Shown: piece by piece, positions 26,472 to 35,772 of the stretch
How the letters are laid out: each line of letters opens with the position of its first letter
How positions within the stretch are numbered: the first letter of the stretch is position 1
DNA from: Rhodobacteraceae bacterium Alg231-30
GTDB taxonomy: Bacteria > Pseudomonadota > Alphaproteobacteria > Rhodobacterales > Rhodobacteraceae
Direction: 5' to 3'
Assembly: GCA_900143615.1 (NCBI GenBank)
Contig: FREU01000002.1
Span: forward strand, 39,888 to 103,887
Length of the DNA: 64,000 nt
Notes under the pieces: model-generated
Databases searched by the model: none
The model's input: the letters and a program-made list of their open reading frames with translations, nothing else
Told to the model about the DNA's origin: nothing
Made by a program: the position numbers and the translations under genes

Positions 26472-27182
26472 CTAATTTTGGATCAACTTCACAAAGCGTG
26501 CGGCGTGTTGAAAGGCAGCAAATTTGATATCTGCCTGTTCTTTAGCCTCTTCATCAACGCCCCACAGCTCTTCCTGCCATCTCTCATCGACTCGCGACAG
26601 GTGCCAGAGCTCCTCAATGGGCGCCCATTCCTGCAACGCGGCAAAGCCGAGAATCAGTGACCCCGATATGCTGACGAGGTCATGAAAGGCCGCCATTTCG
26701 AAGGAATCCAAGGCATGAACCTGCGCGCTCAGCACTTCTAAAACCGCCGGATCTTGAGGCTGATGCATAATCCCTGAAACAGGTTTAAGCCTTGCGTTCA
26801 AAACTGTCTCGGCTTTGTCCAACATAGGATCCCAAGCCTCGGCTTGGCGGGCAATCAGCTCCTCAGGTGTAGTCGCGCGATAGCACAACAAATCGCTGCC
26901 GCCGTACTCCGCCAACATGTCTGCCACTTCGCCATGTTGCACAGCGACTTTGTCGATGGCCGCATTGGCCGAGCGCGTTACAGGCATTGAGGTTGGGTCA
27001 ATCTCCCCGTCTTGTGCGTCCCATTCCGCCGCGATCGCCTCAGCCATTGCACGCGATGGCACAGCAAGCGCCGCCTTAGCCGGTGTTTTAACCGCACGTC
27101 CATCCAACAGAATCGAATAGCCGCCCTCGACTTCCGTTACTGTTGCCTCTTTCCAAAACCGTTTCTTGGCCCAGCCGCTCAT
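26472..27182 (-). CDS. ATP12-family F1-ATPase assembly chaperone
   Basis: Cytosolic chaperone of 236 residues related to mitochondrial Atp12, which binds free F1 alpha subunit. Diagnostic segments are KRFWKEATVTEVEGGYSILLDGRAVKTPAKAALAVPS (about 7-43), IAAEWDAQDGEIDPTSMPVTRSANAAID, and LLCYRA with SGSLILGFA later. The family is nearly confined to alphaproteobacteria and mitochondria, supporting the taxonomic call. The start overlaps the HAD phosphatase stop by 4 bases. Confidence 0.92.
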   Translation of the reverse strand: MSGWAKKRFWKEATVTEVEGGYSILLDGRAVKTPAKAALAVPSRAMAEAIAAEWDAQDGEIDPTSMPVTRSANAAIDKVAVQHGEVADMLAEYGGSDLLCYRATTPEELIARQAEAWDPMLDKAETVLNARLKPVSGIMHQPQDPAVLEVLSAQVHALDSFEMAAFHDLVSISGSLILGFAALQEWAPIEELWHLSRVDERWQEELWGVDEEAKEQADIKFAAFQHAARFVKLIQN

Positions 27183-27856
27183 AGTTTAATCCCTAAAACC
27201 CGTTCCAATGCTGCTGGAAGAGCAGCAAATCCATCAATCACTTCCACCGCCGCATGTAATGCGTCAGTAGCGTGATACCCCCAACTCACACCAATTCCAG
27301 CCACACCCGCAGCCTGCGCCATATCCATGTCATAGCTTGTGTCGCCGATCATCACCGCATCCTGCGGATCCAGTCCCGCGTCGCGACAAGCTTGCAATAC
27401 CATCGAAGGGTGCGGTTTGGACGGGTGATCATCTGCCACTTGGCGGGTGTAAAAAACGCCCTCTAGGCCGTGCCCTTCGATCAACTTATCCAGTCCACGG
27501 CGCGATTTGCCCGTCGCAACACCCAGCAAAATCTCGTCCCGTGCGCGCAACATTTTCAGCGTTTCGCGTGCCCCCGGATATAGCGGAGACGACAATCGTG
27601 TCCCGACATCCTCGCGCCGCGCTTTGTAGGAAGATTTATACCCATCAACTAGCGCACGATGCTTGGCTTCACCCACATCAGGAGCAAGGCGCGCCATCGC
27701 CACATCCAGCGACAGGCCAACGATGCCGAGTACCTGCGCCCGCGGCGGCATTTCCAACCCGACACCTTTAAAGGCAAACGTCATGGCACGCACAATATCG
27801 GCCTGACTGTCCACCAGCGTGCCATCCACGTCAAAAATCACCAACTTGGGTGTCAT
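27179..27856 (-). CDS. HAD-IA family hydrolase (phosphoglycolate phosphatase-like)
   Basis: Haloacid-dehalogenase phosphatase of 225 residues. Motif I is VIFDVDGTLVDS with nucleophile Asp9 and acid Asp11, motif II is the Thr/Ser in GVATGKSRRG, motif III Lys lies in HPSKPHPSMV, and motif IV reads MIGDTSYDMDMA. The helical cap suggests a phosphoglycolate or pyrophosphate-like substrate. It is translated with the ATP12 gene (4-base overlap) and starts 65 bases after the RluA gene. Confidence 0.9.
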   Translation of the reverse strand: MTPKLVIFDVDGTLVDSQADIVRAMTFAFKGVGLEMPPRAQVLGIVGLSLDVAMARLAPDVGEAKHRALVDGYKSSYKARREDVGTRLSSPLYPGARETLKMLRARDEILLGVATGKSRRGLDKLIEGHGLEGVFYTRQVADDHPSKPHPSMVLQACRDAGLDPQDAVMIGDTSYDMDMAQAAGVAGIGVSWGYHATDALHAAVEVIDGFAALPAALERVLGIKL

Positions 27857-27921
27857 ATCACTTCTCGCATGCGACGGGCTGTGGCGGTGTGGCTGGCTCA
27901 GCTGACGGCCACACCACAGAC

Positions 27922-28965
27922 TTAGTGCAATTCCTCAAACGGGTCATCCGCTGCCAAATCGGGCGTCCAACCAAAGGTGTCCCAAGTGCGCGCCATATGC
28001 TCCGGCAAATCCGCCACCACTCTGACCTCTTTACGCGTCATTGGATGCTCAAATGTCATTGAGCGCGCGTGCAAATGCAGCTTGTTGGAAATAATCCCAC
28101 CCAGCTGCGCACCCCACCCGTCGCCCATGTTTTCTTGACCAGACCCGCCATATTTTCCGTCACCGACAATCGGATGACCAATCTCGGCCATATGCGCGCG
28201 CAACTGATGTGTGCGGCCGGTGATCGGCTCCATCGCCACCCACGCCGCGCGGCTGGCCACACGATAGAGCGTCGCATAATGGGTGATCGCCCGTTTTGCC
28301 CCAGGTGTGCTGTCCACATCGCGCGGATGTAACGCATGCATCTTCTCGCCTTCACCGCGCGCGCCATGCCCACCGGCCTTAACCAGACCATATTTGATCT
28401 CACCTAGATACGGCGTTGGCACACCAGCCACAACAGCCCAGTAAATCTTGCGGGTTTCTTTGTGCCGCATCGCCTTGGTCAAAGCACTCGCTGCTTCACG
28501 CGTGCGCGCCAGCAACAAAACACCCGAAGTGTCTTTGTCCAACCGGTGCACCAACCGCGGCTTATCCTCATAGTCAAACCGCAAAGCTTCGGACAATCCG
28601 TCCACATGGCGTGTCTGTTTGCTGCCGCCTTGCGTCGGCAAGCCTGCTGGTTTGTTGATGGCAATGATGTGGTCATCTTTGTAGATCACACAATCACGCA
28701 TCAGCTTTTCATCCGCTTTAGACACCTTTGTACGCACCAAAGGCGGGCGCTCATGAGGCTCGGGCAATGGCGGAATACGCACGGTATGACCGGTTTCCAG
28801 CCGAGTTGACGCCTTCACACGTCCGCCATCGACCCGAATTTCTCCCTTGCGGCATAGCTTTTCGATCTGGCCTTGCGCCACATGCGGAAACATCCGGCGA
28901 AACCAGCGGTCCAGCCGTTGATCATTATCACCCGGCCCGATTGTCAGCGTTTGAACGCGACTCAT
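27922..28965 (-). CDS. rluC: RluA-family 23S rRNA pseudouridine synthase (RluC-like)
   Basis: Pseudouridine synthase of 347 residues. An N-terminal S4 RNA-binding domain (about 14-60, QRLDRWFRRMFPHVAQGQIEKLCRKGEIRVDG) precedes the catalytic domain, where the active-site Asp is in LVHRLDKDTSGVLLLAR (about 137-153). Such enzymes modify 23S rRNA (RluC: positions 955, 2504, 2580 in E. coli); RluD-type specificity cannot be excluded. The start overlaps the crcB stop by 4 bases. Confidence 0.9.
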   Translation of the reverse strand: MSRVQTLTIGPGDNDQRLDRWFRRMFPHVAQGQIEKLCRKGEIRVDGGRVKASTRLETGHTVRIPPLPEPHERPPLVRTKVSKADEKLMRDCVIYKDDHIIAINKPAGLPTQGGSKQTRHVDGLSEALRFDYEDKPRLVHRLDKDTSGVLLLARTREAASALTKAMRHKETRKIYWAVVAGVPTPYLGEIKYGLVKAGGHGARGEGEKMHALHPRDVDSTPGAKRAITHYATLYRVASRAAWVAMEPITGRTHQLRAHMAEIGHPIVGDGKYGGSGQENMGDGWGAQLGGIISNKLHLHARSMTFEHPMTRKEVRVVADLPEHMARTWDTFGWTPDLAADDPFEELH

Positions 28966-29339
28966 GTTAATACTCCTCGGGCCACATATAGCCCCAACAT
29001 CAGCCCGCCGATCGAGCCAACAACAGATATGGTCACGTAAGATGCCGCAGCACCCAATTGACCTCTTTCAAACAGGGTCACCGCTTCCAGCGAAAACGCC
29101 GAAAACGTGGTGAAGCCACCCAACAGTCCGGTCATCACCAGCGGCGACAAATGCGTCAGCCCGCGATGCGCCGCGAGAACAACAAAGGCCCCCATTAGAA
29201 ACGAGCCCAGCACATTGACGGTGATAATGGCCATCGGAAATCCGGTGCCAACCAGCCGCACAATGCCAAGCCCCAGCAGATATCGCAGGCTCGCGCCCAC
29301 CGCACCGCCAAGTGCCACATATGCCACGTTCAAAACCAT
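28962..29339 (-). CDS. crcB: Fluoride exporter CrcB/Fluc
   Basis: Small membrane channel of 125 residues with four helices that exports toxic fluoride. The family motifs are GGAVGASLRYLLG (about 11-23), GFPMAIITVNVLGSFLMGAF with its conserved Asn, and GLLGGFTTFSAFSLE, whose Phe residues and Thr-rich break line the pore. No fluoride riboswitch was recognised upstream. It overlaps the rluC-like gene, an arrangement that lacks an obvious functional link. Confidence 0.95.
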   Translation of the reverse strand: MVLNVAYVALGGAVGASLRYLLGLGIVRLVGTGFPMAIITVNVLGSFLMGAFVVLAAHRGLTHLSPLVMTGLLGGFTTFSAFSLEAVTLFERGQLGAAASYVTISVVGSIGGLMLGLYVARGVLT

Positions 29340-29419
29340 CCGGCGTCTCTCTACCTACCGCGCGCCTTTGTCAAGCAAAGCGCAGTCCGCGCTTCCTTTT
29401 GCCATAAATATCCCGGGGA

Positions 29420-29439
29420 GTCCCAAGCTTGCTTGGGAC
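29420..29439. terminator. Hairpin after rarA, with adjacent GC-rich repeat
   Basis: GTCCCAAGC-TT-GCTTGGGAC, a 9-bp stem, follows the rarA stop by 12 bases on the minus strand. A second hairpin (GGGGCTCTGCCCC) and the motif TCCCCGGGATATTTATGGC flank it. From memory such GC-rich boxes recur between genes in Roseobacter genomes. It is probably the rarA terminator or a repeated intergenic element. Confidence 0.5.
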
Positions 29440-29451
29440 GGGGCAGAGCCC

Positions 29452-30771
29452 CTACCCGTCCCGCGACAGGCGCAGTTTTGTGAAGTAGTCCAAACGCCGC
29501 TTTAGTTCGCGCTCATAACCACGCTCAACCGGTGAATAGAGCACGGGGCGCTTTACGCCTTCGGGGAAATAATTCTGCCCCGAAAAGCCGTCTTCGGCAT
29601 CATGATCATACTGATAGCCATCCCCATAGCCTTGTTCAGCCATCAAAGATGTCGGCGCATTCAGAATATGTTTGGGCGGCGGCTCTGATCCGGTTTTCTT
29701 GGCCAGCGCTCGGGCGGCTTTGTAGGCCGCGTACCCCGCATTGGTCTTTGGCGCAAGCGCGAGATAAATCACCGCCTGCGCCAATGCCAATTCGCCTTCT
29801 GGGCTGCCTAACCGCTCATAGGTCTCCCATGCCCCTAGGCAAATCTGTTGCGCTTGCGGATCTGCCAACGCGATGTCTTCCACTGCCATGCGCACCAGTC
29901 TGCGCGCCAGATAACGGGGGTCCTCGCCCCCTTCCAGCATACGCGAATACCAATAAAGCGCCGCATCAGGGTCCGATCCACGCACCGATTTATGCAACGC
30001 ACTGATCAGGTTGTAATGCTCATCACCGGATTTGTCGTATTTCGCCGCGCGCCGCATCAGACGCGTGGCCAGCTGATCCACATCCAGTTTGCCGCTGACC
30101 TTCCACGCCATGACCTGCTCGATCAGGTTCAACAGCGCGCGCCCGTCCCCATCGGCCATCTCCAGTAATGCTTCACGCGCAAGGCCGTTTAGCGGCATCG
30201 CACGATCAAGCTCCCCTTCAGCCCGCTGCGCCAATCGCTCAAGATCACTCAGCGCCAAACGCTCCAACACCAAAACCTGCGCACGGCTCAGTACCGCGGC
30301 GTTTAACTCAAAGCTCGGGTTTTCGGTGGTCGCGCCGACCAACAAAATGGTGCCGTCTTCCATATGGGGCAGAAAGCCGTCTTGCTGCGCTTTGTTGAAC
30401 CGATGAATTTCGTCGACAAACAGCAACGTGCCCTTGCCGTTGGCCCGCCGCATCTTGGCAGCTTCAAACACTTTACGCAGCTCCGGCATGCCGGTAAAAA
30501 TCGCGCTGATCTGCACAAAATGCAGATCGGTTTCATCCGCCAAGAGCCGCGCGATTGTAGTTTTGCCTACGCCCGGCGGCCCCCAAAACACCAAAGATGA
30601 CAGCGATCCAGATGACAGCATCACACCCAGAGGTGCTTCTGGTCCTAACACCTGATCCTGCCCGATGACCTCGGCCAATGTTTTGGGGCGTAAACGATCC
30701 GCCAGCGGACGCGGTGCCGCGCCGCCTGTCGTGCTGTCCCGCGAGGCGGGCGTATCAAACAGATCGCTCAT
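29452..30771 (-). CDS. rarA: Replication-associated recombination protein A
   Basis: AAA+ ATPase (RarA/MgsA) of 439 residues that acts at stalled replication forks. Walker A GPPGVGKTTI (about 59-68), Walker B LLFVDEIHRF, sensor 1 in LVGATTENPSF, and the C-terminal tetramerisation region with LEGGEDPRYLARRLVRMAVEDIALADP are all visible. It begins 6 bases after the protease stop and is probably co-transcribed with it. Confidence 0.96.
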   Translation of the reverse strand: MSDLFDTPASRDSTTGGAAPRPLADRLRPKTLAEVIGQDQVLGPEAPLGVMLSSGSLSSLVFWGPPGVGKTTIARLLADETDLHFVQISAIFTGMPELRKVFEAAKMRRANGKGTLLFVDEIHRFNKAQQDGFLPHMEDGTILLVGATTENPSFELNAAVLSRAQVLVLERLALSDLERLAQRAEGELDRAMPLNGLAREALLEMADGDGRALLNLIEQVMAWKVSGKLDVDQLATRLMRRAAKYDKSGDEHYNLISALHKSVRGSDPDAALYWYSRMLEGGEDPRYLARRLVRMAVEDIALADPQAQQICLGAWETYERLGSPEGELALAQAVIYLALAPKTNAGYAAYKAARALAKKTGSEPPPKHILNAPTSLMAEQGYGDGYQYDHDAEDGFSGQNYFPEGVKRPVLYSPVERGYERELKRRLDYFTKLRLSRDG

Positions 30772-30777
30772 ATTTCC

Positions 30778-32163
30778 TCAGAGTCTAAACCGCATCACAA
30801 CACGCTGTGTGCCGCGTTGCACTTCGATCGTAAGGCGGTTTTTTGCATTGCGCAAAGCCCGATCAACATCTCCAGTAGAGGCAATTTCATGGCCATCGAT
30901 CGCCCGTAAAACATCGCCCGCACCCAATCCCAGCCGTGCACCGGTCTCGCCAGGGGATTCCACGACCACGCCCTCGGTGCCCAATGGTAGATTGAACTGT
31001 CCCAAAACAGCCGGATTTATTCTGGAGATGACCAAACCCGGGATCGCTGAGCGGCGCCCCGTCTCGATAGTTTCGCGCGAGGGGCTGTCAGGTGCGATCG
31101 CCATTTTGACCTGCCGCATTTCTTCCCCATCATCTCCGGCAACCAAAACGTCTATTTCAGCTCCAAGCCCCGCCACTGACATGCGAAACACCATTTCCGC
31201 GGGCGTGTTCACCGGCAAGCCATCAACTTCCAAAATGACGTCTCCTGCTGCAAACCCAGCGGCACCAAAGGGACTCGCATCATGCAAATCGGAAACGACA
31301 ATACCGCCTGGACGATCCAGTCCCAGTCCGTCCGCCATATCCGCATCGACCGGCTGGCCAAACATACCGGCCCACGGTCTCTGAAAGCTCTCATAGCCTT
31401 CGCGCGCCTGCGCCACAAACTGGGTGACCAGTTTGGCGGGAATAGCAAAGCCAATCCCGTTCGACCCACCAGAACGGGTCAGAATCGACGTATTGATCCC
31501 GATGAGATCCCCATTCACATCAATCAGCGCGCCGCCTGAGTTTCCTGGGTTGATTGGGGCATCGGTCTGGAGGAAGTAACCTCGTGCATTACCGGTCGCT
31601 ACGCCCGAACGCGCCAAACCCGACACAATCCCGCTGGTCACGGTTTGACCAACACCAAACGGATTGCCAATCGCCAGCACCAACTCGCCAACTTCGACAT
31701 TGTCGCTATCGCGCAGTTCCAAATAGGGCATGTCCTGCGCATCAGTCAGCTTGAGAATGGCCAAGTCTGACTCTTCATCCGCCAGCAAAACCTCAGCCCT
31801 GAATTCCCGCCGGTCTTTCAAATGCACGCGAATATCCGTGGACATGCCGACCACGTGGTAGTTGGACACCACAATGCCGTCACTGGACAAAATCACACCG
31901 GACCCAAGCGAGTTTTCAACCTGAGGCCGGCGCGATCCAAAATCGCGAAACAGGCCTTCAAAAAATGGATCACCCTGGAACGGGCTCTGACGGGCCTGCA
32001 CCACGCGCTTGGCGTAGATGTTGACCACTGCGGGAGCGGCTTGCTTGACCAAAGGTGCAAAGCCTAGCGCTATGTCAGTTTGATGTCTGGGAACCTGCGT
32101 TTGCGCAGTAACCGGTTGAATGGACAGTGCAAGAGCGAGTGCGGCAGCGATAAGTCGAAGCAT
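30778..32163 (-). CDS. Deg/HtrA-type periplasmic serine protease with two PDZ domains
   Basis: Trypsin-like periplasmic protease of 461 residues. Signal peptide at 1-20 (ending QPVTA). The catalytic triad is His103 (VVSNYHVVG), Asp133 (ESDLAILKL) and Ser209 (NPGNSGGAL). Two PDZ domains follow (about 270-345 and 375-461; GGIVVSDLHDASPFGAAGFAAGD, then GVVVESPGETGARLGLGAGDVLRAIDG). The ATG at 32163 with GAGGA upstream gives the signal peptide; a longer frame start lies at 32217. It likely degrades or refolds misfolded envelope proteins. Operon partner of rarA. Confidence 0.93.
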   Translation of the reverse strand: MLRLIAAALALALSIQPVTAQTQVPRHQTDIALGFAPLVKQAAPAVVNIYAKRVVQARQSPFQGDPFFEGLFRDFGSRRPQVENSLGSGVILSSDGIVVSNYHVVGMSTDIRVHLKDRREFRAEVLLADEESDLAILKLTDAQDMPYLELRDSDNVEVGELVLAIGNPFGVGQTVTSGIVSGLARSGVATGNARGYFLQTDAPINPGNSGGALIDVNGDLIGINTSILTRSGGSNGIGFAIPAKLVTQFVAQAREGYESFQRPWAGMFGQPVDADMADGLGLDRPGGIVVSDLHDASPFGAAGFAAGDVILEVDGLPVNTPAEMVFRMSVAGLGAEIDVLVAGDDGEEMRQVKMAIAPDSPSRETIETGRRSAIPGLVISRINPAVLGQFNLPLGTEGVVVESPGETGARLGLGAGDVLRAIDGHEIASTGDVDRALRNAKNRLTIEVQRGTQRVVMRFRL

Positions 32164-32282
32164 ATTATTCCTCGGTTCAGAGGCTGTAGATATGCTCAGA
32201 CCAAGGTAAAATTGCAAGACTTGGCGATGTCACAATCGCGCAGGTCCGAGACAGCCCAATATCCAGCCAATCGGCAAACAAA

Positions 32283-32310
32283 AAACCCGCGTCCGTTAGG
32301 ACGCGGGTTT
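32283..32310 (-). terminator. Terminator of the alpha-operon unit (after rplQ)
   Basis: A 12-bp perfect stem (AAACCCGCGTCC / GGACGCGGGTTT) with loop TAAC on the minus strand, followed by a T-run, 26 bases after the rplQ stop. Confidence 0.93.
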
Positions 32311-32335
32311 CATCAACCGGAAAACCGGAATGATC

Positions 32336-32755
32336 TTATTCTTCTGCAGCTTCTTCTTCGATCAGACGAGCTTTGTCTGCAGCGCCTTTGGCGTCGACAT
32401 CACGATCAACGAATTCGATGATCGCCATTGGAGCCATGTCGCCGTAACGGAAGCCAGCTTTCAGGATGCGAACGTAACCACCGGAACGCTCAGCGTAGCG
32501 TGGGCCGAGGATGTCGAACAATTTGGTAACGTACTGATCTTCTTTCAGACGCGCACGTGCCTGACGGCGGGCGTGCAGGTCACCACGTTTTGCCAGCGTG
32601 ATCATCTTTTCGATGATTGGGCGCAGTTCTTTTGCTTTTGGCAAAGTGGTTTTGATTTGTTCATGTTCAATCAACGAACCTGCCATGTTGGCAAACAATG
32701 CCTTGCGGTGTTCGTGAGTACGGTTCAGGCGGCGATAGCCACGTGCGTGACGCAT
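32336..32755 (-). CDS. rplQ: Ribosomal protein bL17
   Basis: Large-subunit protein of 139 residues, opening [20 protein letters not shown], the universal bL17 N-terminus, with a Glu/Ala-rich C-terminal tail. Last gene of the rpsM-rpsK-rpoA-rplQ unit. A 139-base gap after rpoA contains a stable hairpin, which may adjust rplQ expression relative to rpoA. A strong terminator follows. Confidence 0.97.
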   Translation of the reverse strand: MRHARGYRRLNRTHEHRKALFANMAGSLIEHEQIKTTLPKAKELRPIIEKMITLAKRGDLHARRQARARLKEDQYVTKLFDILGPRYAERSGGYVRILKAGFRYGDMAPMAIIEFVDRDVDAKGAADKARLIEEEAAEE

Positions 32756-32867
32756 TTGAATTCTCCTACTTGCGTTTTTGCTTTGTCCGGCAGCCGATGC
32801 GTGTCAGCCACTCTCCTTAGGGCATGTGCCCACGTATTCCCCGACAATTTCGGGCATTTGTGGAATT

Positions 32868-32887
32868 GGGCGGGGTTGCCCCCGCCC
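32868..32887 (-). promoter_or_regulatory. Intercistronic hairpin between rpoA and rplQ
   Basis: An 8-bp GC-only stem (GGGCGGGG / CCCCGCCC) with a 4-nt loop, just after the rpoA stop. No U-tract; likely an mRNA stability or attenuation element. Confidence 0.6.
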
Positions 32888-32894
32888 GAAACTC

Positions 32895-33911
32895 TTAGAA
32901 GTTGTCTTCGAACTTCTTGGCCAGGTCTTCGATGTTGTCCGGCGGCCAGTCCTCGACGTCCATGCCAAGGTGCAAGCCCATACCCGACAGCACTTCTTTG
33001 ATTTCGTTCAAAGATTTGCGGCCAAAGTTCGGAGTGCGCAGCATTTCTGCTTCGGTTTTCTGGATCAGATCGCCGATGTAAACGATGTTGTCGTTCTTCA
33101 GGCAGTTTGCCGAACGAACAGACAGTTCCAGTTCGTCCACTTTCTTCAACAGAAGCGGGTTGAACTCGAGACCATCGTCTTCTTCCTGGCGGCCAGCAGA
33201 TTCTGGCTCGTCGAAGTTCACAAAGATCGACAGTTGGTCCTGCAGAATGCGCGCAGCAAATGCGACAGCGTCTTCTGGCGTAACCGAACCATCGGTTTCG
33301 ATCTTCATGGTCAGTTTGTCATAGTCCAGAACCTGACCTTCGCGGGTAGGTTGAACGTCATAAGACACTTTCTTAACCGGCGAGTAGATCGCATCGATTG
33401 GGATCAGACCAATTGGTGCATCTTCGGGTTTGTTTTTGTCGGCAGACACATAGCCTTTGCCAGTGTTGACAGTCAGTTCCATGTACAGATCCGCACCGTC
33501 ATCAAGATGACAGATAACGTGCTCTTTGTTCAGAACTTCGATGCCAGCGCTGTCGCTGATGTCGCCAGCTGTAACTTCACCGGGGCCTTTTGCATTGATC
33601 GACAGACGCTTTGGTCCTTCGACTTCCATGCGCAACGAAACCTGCTTGAGGTTCAGGATCACGTCGGTGACGTCTTCACGCACACCGGCAACACTTGAGA
33701 ACTCGTGCAGAACGTTGTCGATCTGTACGCTGGTGATCGCCGCACCTTGCAGCGAGCTCATCAACACGCGACGCAGCGCGTTGCCCATGGTCAAACCAAA
33801 GCCGCGTTCTAGCGGTTCTGCAACAACCGTTGCTTGGCGTGCTGGATCGTTTCCTGGCTTTACTTCAAGCTGGGTTGGCTTGATTAGTTCAGCCCAATTC
33901 TTATGGATCAT
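32895..33911 (-). CDS. rpoA: RNA polymerase alpha subunit
   Basis: Alpha subunit of 338 residues. The N-terminal domain (about 1-235) carries the dimerisation and assembly motif [26 protein letters not shown] flexible linker with an acidic patch precedes the C-terminal domain (about 255-338; [45 protein letters not shown]), which contacts UP elements and activators. The ATG at 33911 has GGAGGG 5 bases upstream. A 114-base gap with a hairpin separates it from rpsK. Confidence 0.98.
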   Translation of the reverse strand: MIHKNWAELIKPTQLEVKPGNDPARQATVVAEPLERGFGLTMGNALRRVLMSSLQGAAITSVQIDNVLHEFSSVAGVREDVTDVILNLKQVSLRMEVEGPKRLSINAKGPGEVTAGDISDSAGIEVLNKEHVICHLDDGADLYMELTVNTGKGYVSADKNKPEDAPIGLIPIDAIYSPVKKVSYDVQPTREGQVLDYDKLTMKIETDGSVTPEDAVAFAARILQDQLSIFVNFDEPESAGRQEEDDGLEFNPLLLKKVDELELSVRSANCLKNDNIVYIGDLIQKTEAEMLRTPNFGRKSLNEIKEVLSGMGLHLGMDVEDWPPDNIEDLAKKFEDNF

Positions 33912-33980
33912 GCGTCCCTCCATTCCAGTCTGGCTCCCATGTCCTAAAGAACCAGACGCCCGAGGTTTCAAAATGACGAA

Positions 33981-34009
33981 CTGGGGCCGTGCCAAAAACG
34001 CGGCCCCAG
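33981..34009 (-). promoter_or_regulatory. Intercistronic hairpin between rpsK and rpoA
   Basis: A 9-bp perfect stem (CTGGGGCCG / CGGCCCCAG) with an 11-nt loop, 17 bases after the rpsK stop. It could uncouple rpoA dosage from the ribosomal genes. Confidence 0.6.
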
Positions 34010-34025
34010 GTTGAAAAAATACCGT

Positions 34026-34415
34026 TTATACGCGACGACGCTTTGGTGGGCGGCAGCCGTTGTGTGCAATCGGGGTCACGTCACGGATGGATGTGATGTT
34101 GAAACCGATCGCGGCCAGTGCGCGCAGAGCCGATTCACGACCAGAGCCTGGGCCCTGAACTTCGACTTCCAAAGTTTTTACGCCATGATCCTGTGCTTTT
34201 TTGCCTGCATCTTCAGCAGCCATTTGAGCAGCATAAGGAGTCGATTTACGCGATCCCTTGAAACCCATTGTACCAGCAGACGACCAAGAGATGGCGTTGC
34301 CCTGTACGTCAGAGATGAGGATCTTGGTGTTGTTGAACGACGAGTTAACGTGTGCAACACCAGAAGCGATATTCTTGCGCTCTTTTTTCTTAGCGCGAGT
34401 CTTTTCACGTGCCAT
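34026..34415 (-). CDS. rpsK: Ribosomal protein uS11
   Basis: Small-subunit platform protein of 129 residues. The core [27 protein letters not shown] and the C-terminal [16 protein letters not shown] are diagnostic. It lies 15 bases after rpsM in the alpha unit. Note that rpsD, present in the alpha operon of many bacteria, is missing between rpsK and rpoA, as is usual in alphaproteobacteria. Confidence 0.98.
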   Translation of the reverse strand: MAREKTRAKKKERKNIASGVAHVNSSFNNTKILISDVQGNAISWSSAGTMGFKGSRKSTPYAAQMAAEDAGKKAQDHGVKTLEVEVQGPGSGRESALRALAAIGFNITSIRDVTPIAHNGCRPPKRRRV

Positions 34416-34430
34416 TGATCAAACCCTCCC

Positions 34431-34799
34431 TTATTTCTTCTTACCAGCAATGGCCTTTGCAGGGCCTTTGCGAGTACGAGCGTTGGTGTGGGTACGCTGA
34501 CCGCGAACGGGCAGGTTACGACGGTGACGCAGGCCGCGGTAGCAACCAAGGTCCATCAGGCGCTTGATGTTCATGGTCACTTCACGACGCAGATCACCTT
34601 CAACGGTGTAAGTCGCATCGATGTGCTCACGGATCGCCAAAACTTCTGCGTCGCTCAGTTCGTTTACACGACGAGTCGCGTCAATTTTAACGCTTTCGCA
34701 GATTTCGGCGGCCGATGTTGGGCCAATACCAGTGATATAAGTCAGGGCGATCGGGACCCGTTTATGGGTCGGGATGTTTACGCCGGCAATACGTGCCAC
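34431..34799 (-). CDS. rpsM: Ribosomal protein uS13
   Basis: Small-subunit head protein of 122 residues contacting the P-site tRNA and 50S bridge. It opens [26 protein letters not shown] and ends with the basic [23 protein letters not shown] tail. First gene of its unit, with a sigma70-like promoter at 34957-34985. No rpmJ precedes it. Confidence 0.98.
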   Translation of the reverse strand: MARIAGVNIPTHKRVPIALTYITGIGPTSAAEICESVKIDATRRVNELSDAEVLAIREHIDATYTVEGDLRREVTMNIKRLMDLGCYRGLRHRRNLPVRGQRTHTNARTRKGPAKAIAGKKK

Positions 34800-34956
34800 G
34801 TGTCACTTTCCTTTTCGTTGCGGTTCCGTAACTCCGGAACCTTTTTTCACAACGTAAGCCCGACGCGTTAAGCGATCGGGCCTCAGCTGATCAGGTGATC
34901 TAGAATGCGGGGGCGACCCACAATCAGAAATATGATTCTCTGTAAAGAGAAGCTGT

Positions 34957-34985
34957 GATTTATGGGGGATTCCAAGATGTGTCAA
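34957..34985 (-). promoter_or_regulatory. Predicted sigma70 promoter of the rpsM-rpsK-rpoA-rplQ unit
   Basis: A consensus -35 TTGACA (34985-34980), a 17-base spacer and -10 TAAATC (34962-34957) read on the minus strand, about 160 bases before rpsM. A small hairpin TTCTCT-TTAC-AGAGAA (34936-34951) follows in the predicted leader and could be a control element. The rest of the 34800-35138 gap holds no gene. Confidence 0.7.
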
Positions 34986-35138
34986 GCGTCAAAGATCACA
35001 GAAGAATTCCTGATTAGTCGCGTCAATTAAGTCGTGGGTTGAGGCGTCATCAAAACAAGCGTCCAAATGACGATCCAAACCAATGAGAAAACCAACGGAT
35101 GCTATTCCGAGCAAACGCAATCAAAACCCCAAAACGAA

Positions 35139-35166
35139 AACAAGCGGCCGTCTTAGGCCGCTTGTT
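35139..35166 (-). terminator. Terminator after adk
   Basis: An 11-bp perfect stem (AACAAGCGGCC / GGCCGCTTGTT) followed on the minus strand by a T-rich tail, 30 bases after adk. It separates the rplO-secY-adk unit from rpsM. Confidence 0.92.
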
Positions 35167-35196
35167 CCATCATTTCGGATTGAACCGACCAGCGAG

Positions 35197-35772
35197 CTAG
35201 CCCAACACGCCTGCAATAGACGCTTCAACCTCATCCATCGACGCCAGACCATCAATCGCGGTCAGATTGCCTTTGGCGTGGTAATAGCCAATCAGCGGCG
35301 AAGTCTGTTTGTAATACGCCATCAGGCGCACTTTCAGGCTTTCCTCGTTGTCGTCTGCACGGGCTGTGCCGCCAGCGGCAACAGCCTCTTTGGCGCGGCC
35401 TACTATGCGATCCACCAGAACCTCATCATCCACCTGCATCTCGATCACTGCATCCAGCGTTTCACCACATTCGACCAACAGCGCCGCCAAAGCGTCGGCC
35501 TGTGCCAACGTGCGCGGAAAACCGTCAAAAATGAAACCACCCTGCTTGTCGCCTTCCAGCTGCTCACGGATCAGACCAATCACGATCTCATCAGTGACAA
35601 GCTCGCCGCGGTCCATGACCTCGGCCACGCGTTTGCCCATCTCTGTGCCAGAGGTTTTGGCAGCGCGCAGCATGTCACCGGTGGACAGCTGGATCATGTC
35701 CCGCTTTTCAACAAGGCGGGCAGCCTGAGTGCCTTTACCGGCACCAGGTGGTCCAAGCAGGATAATGTTCAT
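35197..35772 (-). CDS. adk: Adenylate kinase (short-LID form)
   Basis: Interconverts ATP + AMP and 2 ADP. The 191 residues begin [20 protein letters not shown] with the P-loop at 7-14. [13 protein letters not shown] (about 83-95) is the family signature. The LID is short and lacks zinc-binding Cys, as in other short adenylate kinases. The start overlaps the secY stop by 4 bases, so it is translationally coupled to secY. Confidence 0.97.
   Translation of the reverse strand: MNIILLGPPGAGKGTQAARLVEKRDMIQLSTGDMLRAAKTSGTEMGKRVAEVMDRGELVTDEIVIGLIREQLEGDKQGGFIFDGFPRTLAQADALAALLVECGETLDAVIEMQVDDEVLVDRIVGRAKEAVAAGGTARADDNEESLKVRLMAYYKQTSPLIGYYHAKGNLTAIDGLASMDEVEASIAGVLG

Noticed and set aside
29340..29451. 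Fluoride riboswitch upstream of crcB
   Set aside because: The conserved fluoride-aptamer sequence was not found; only a terminator-like hairpin and a GC-rich repeat are present.
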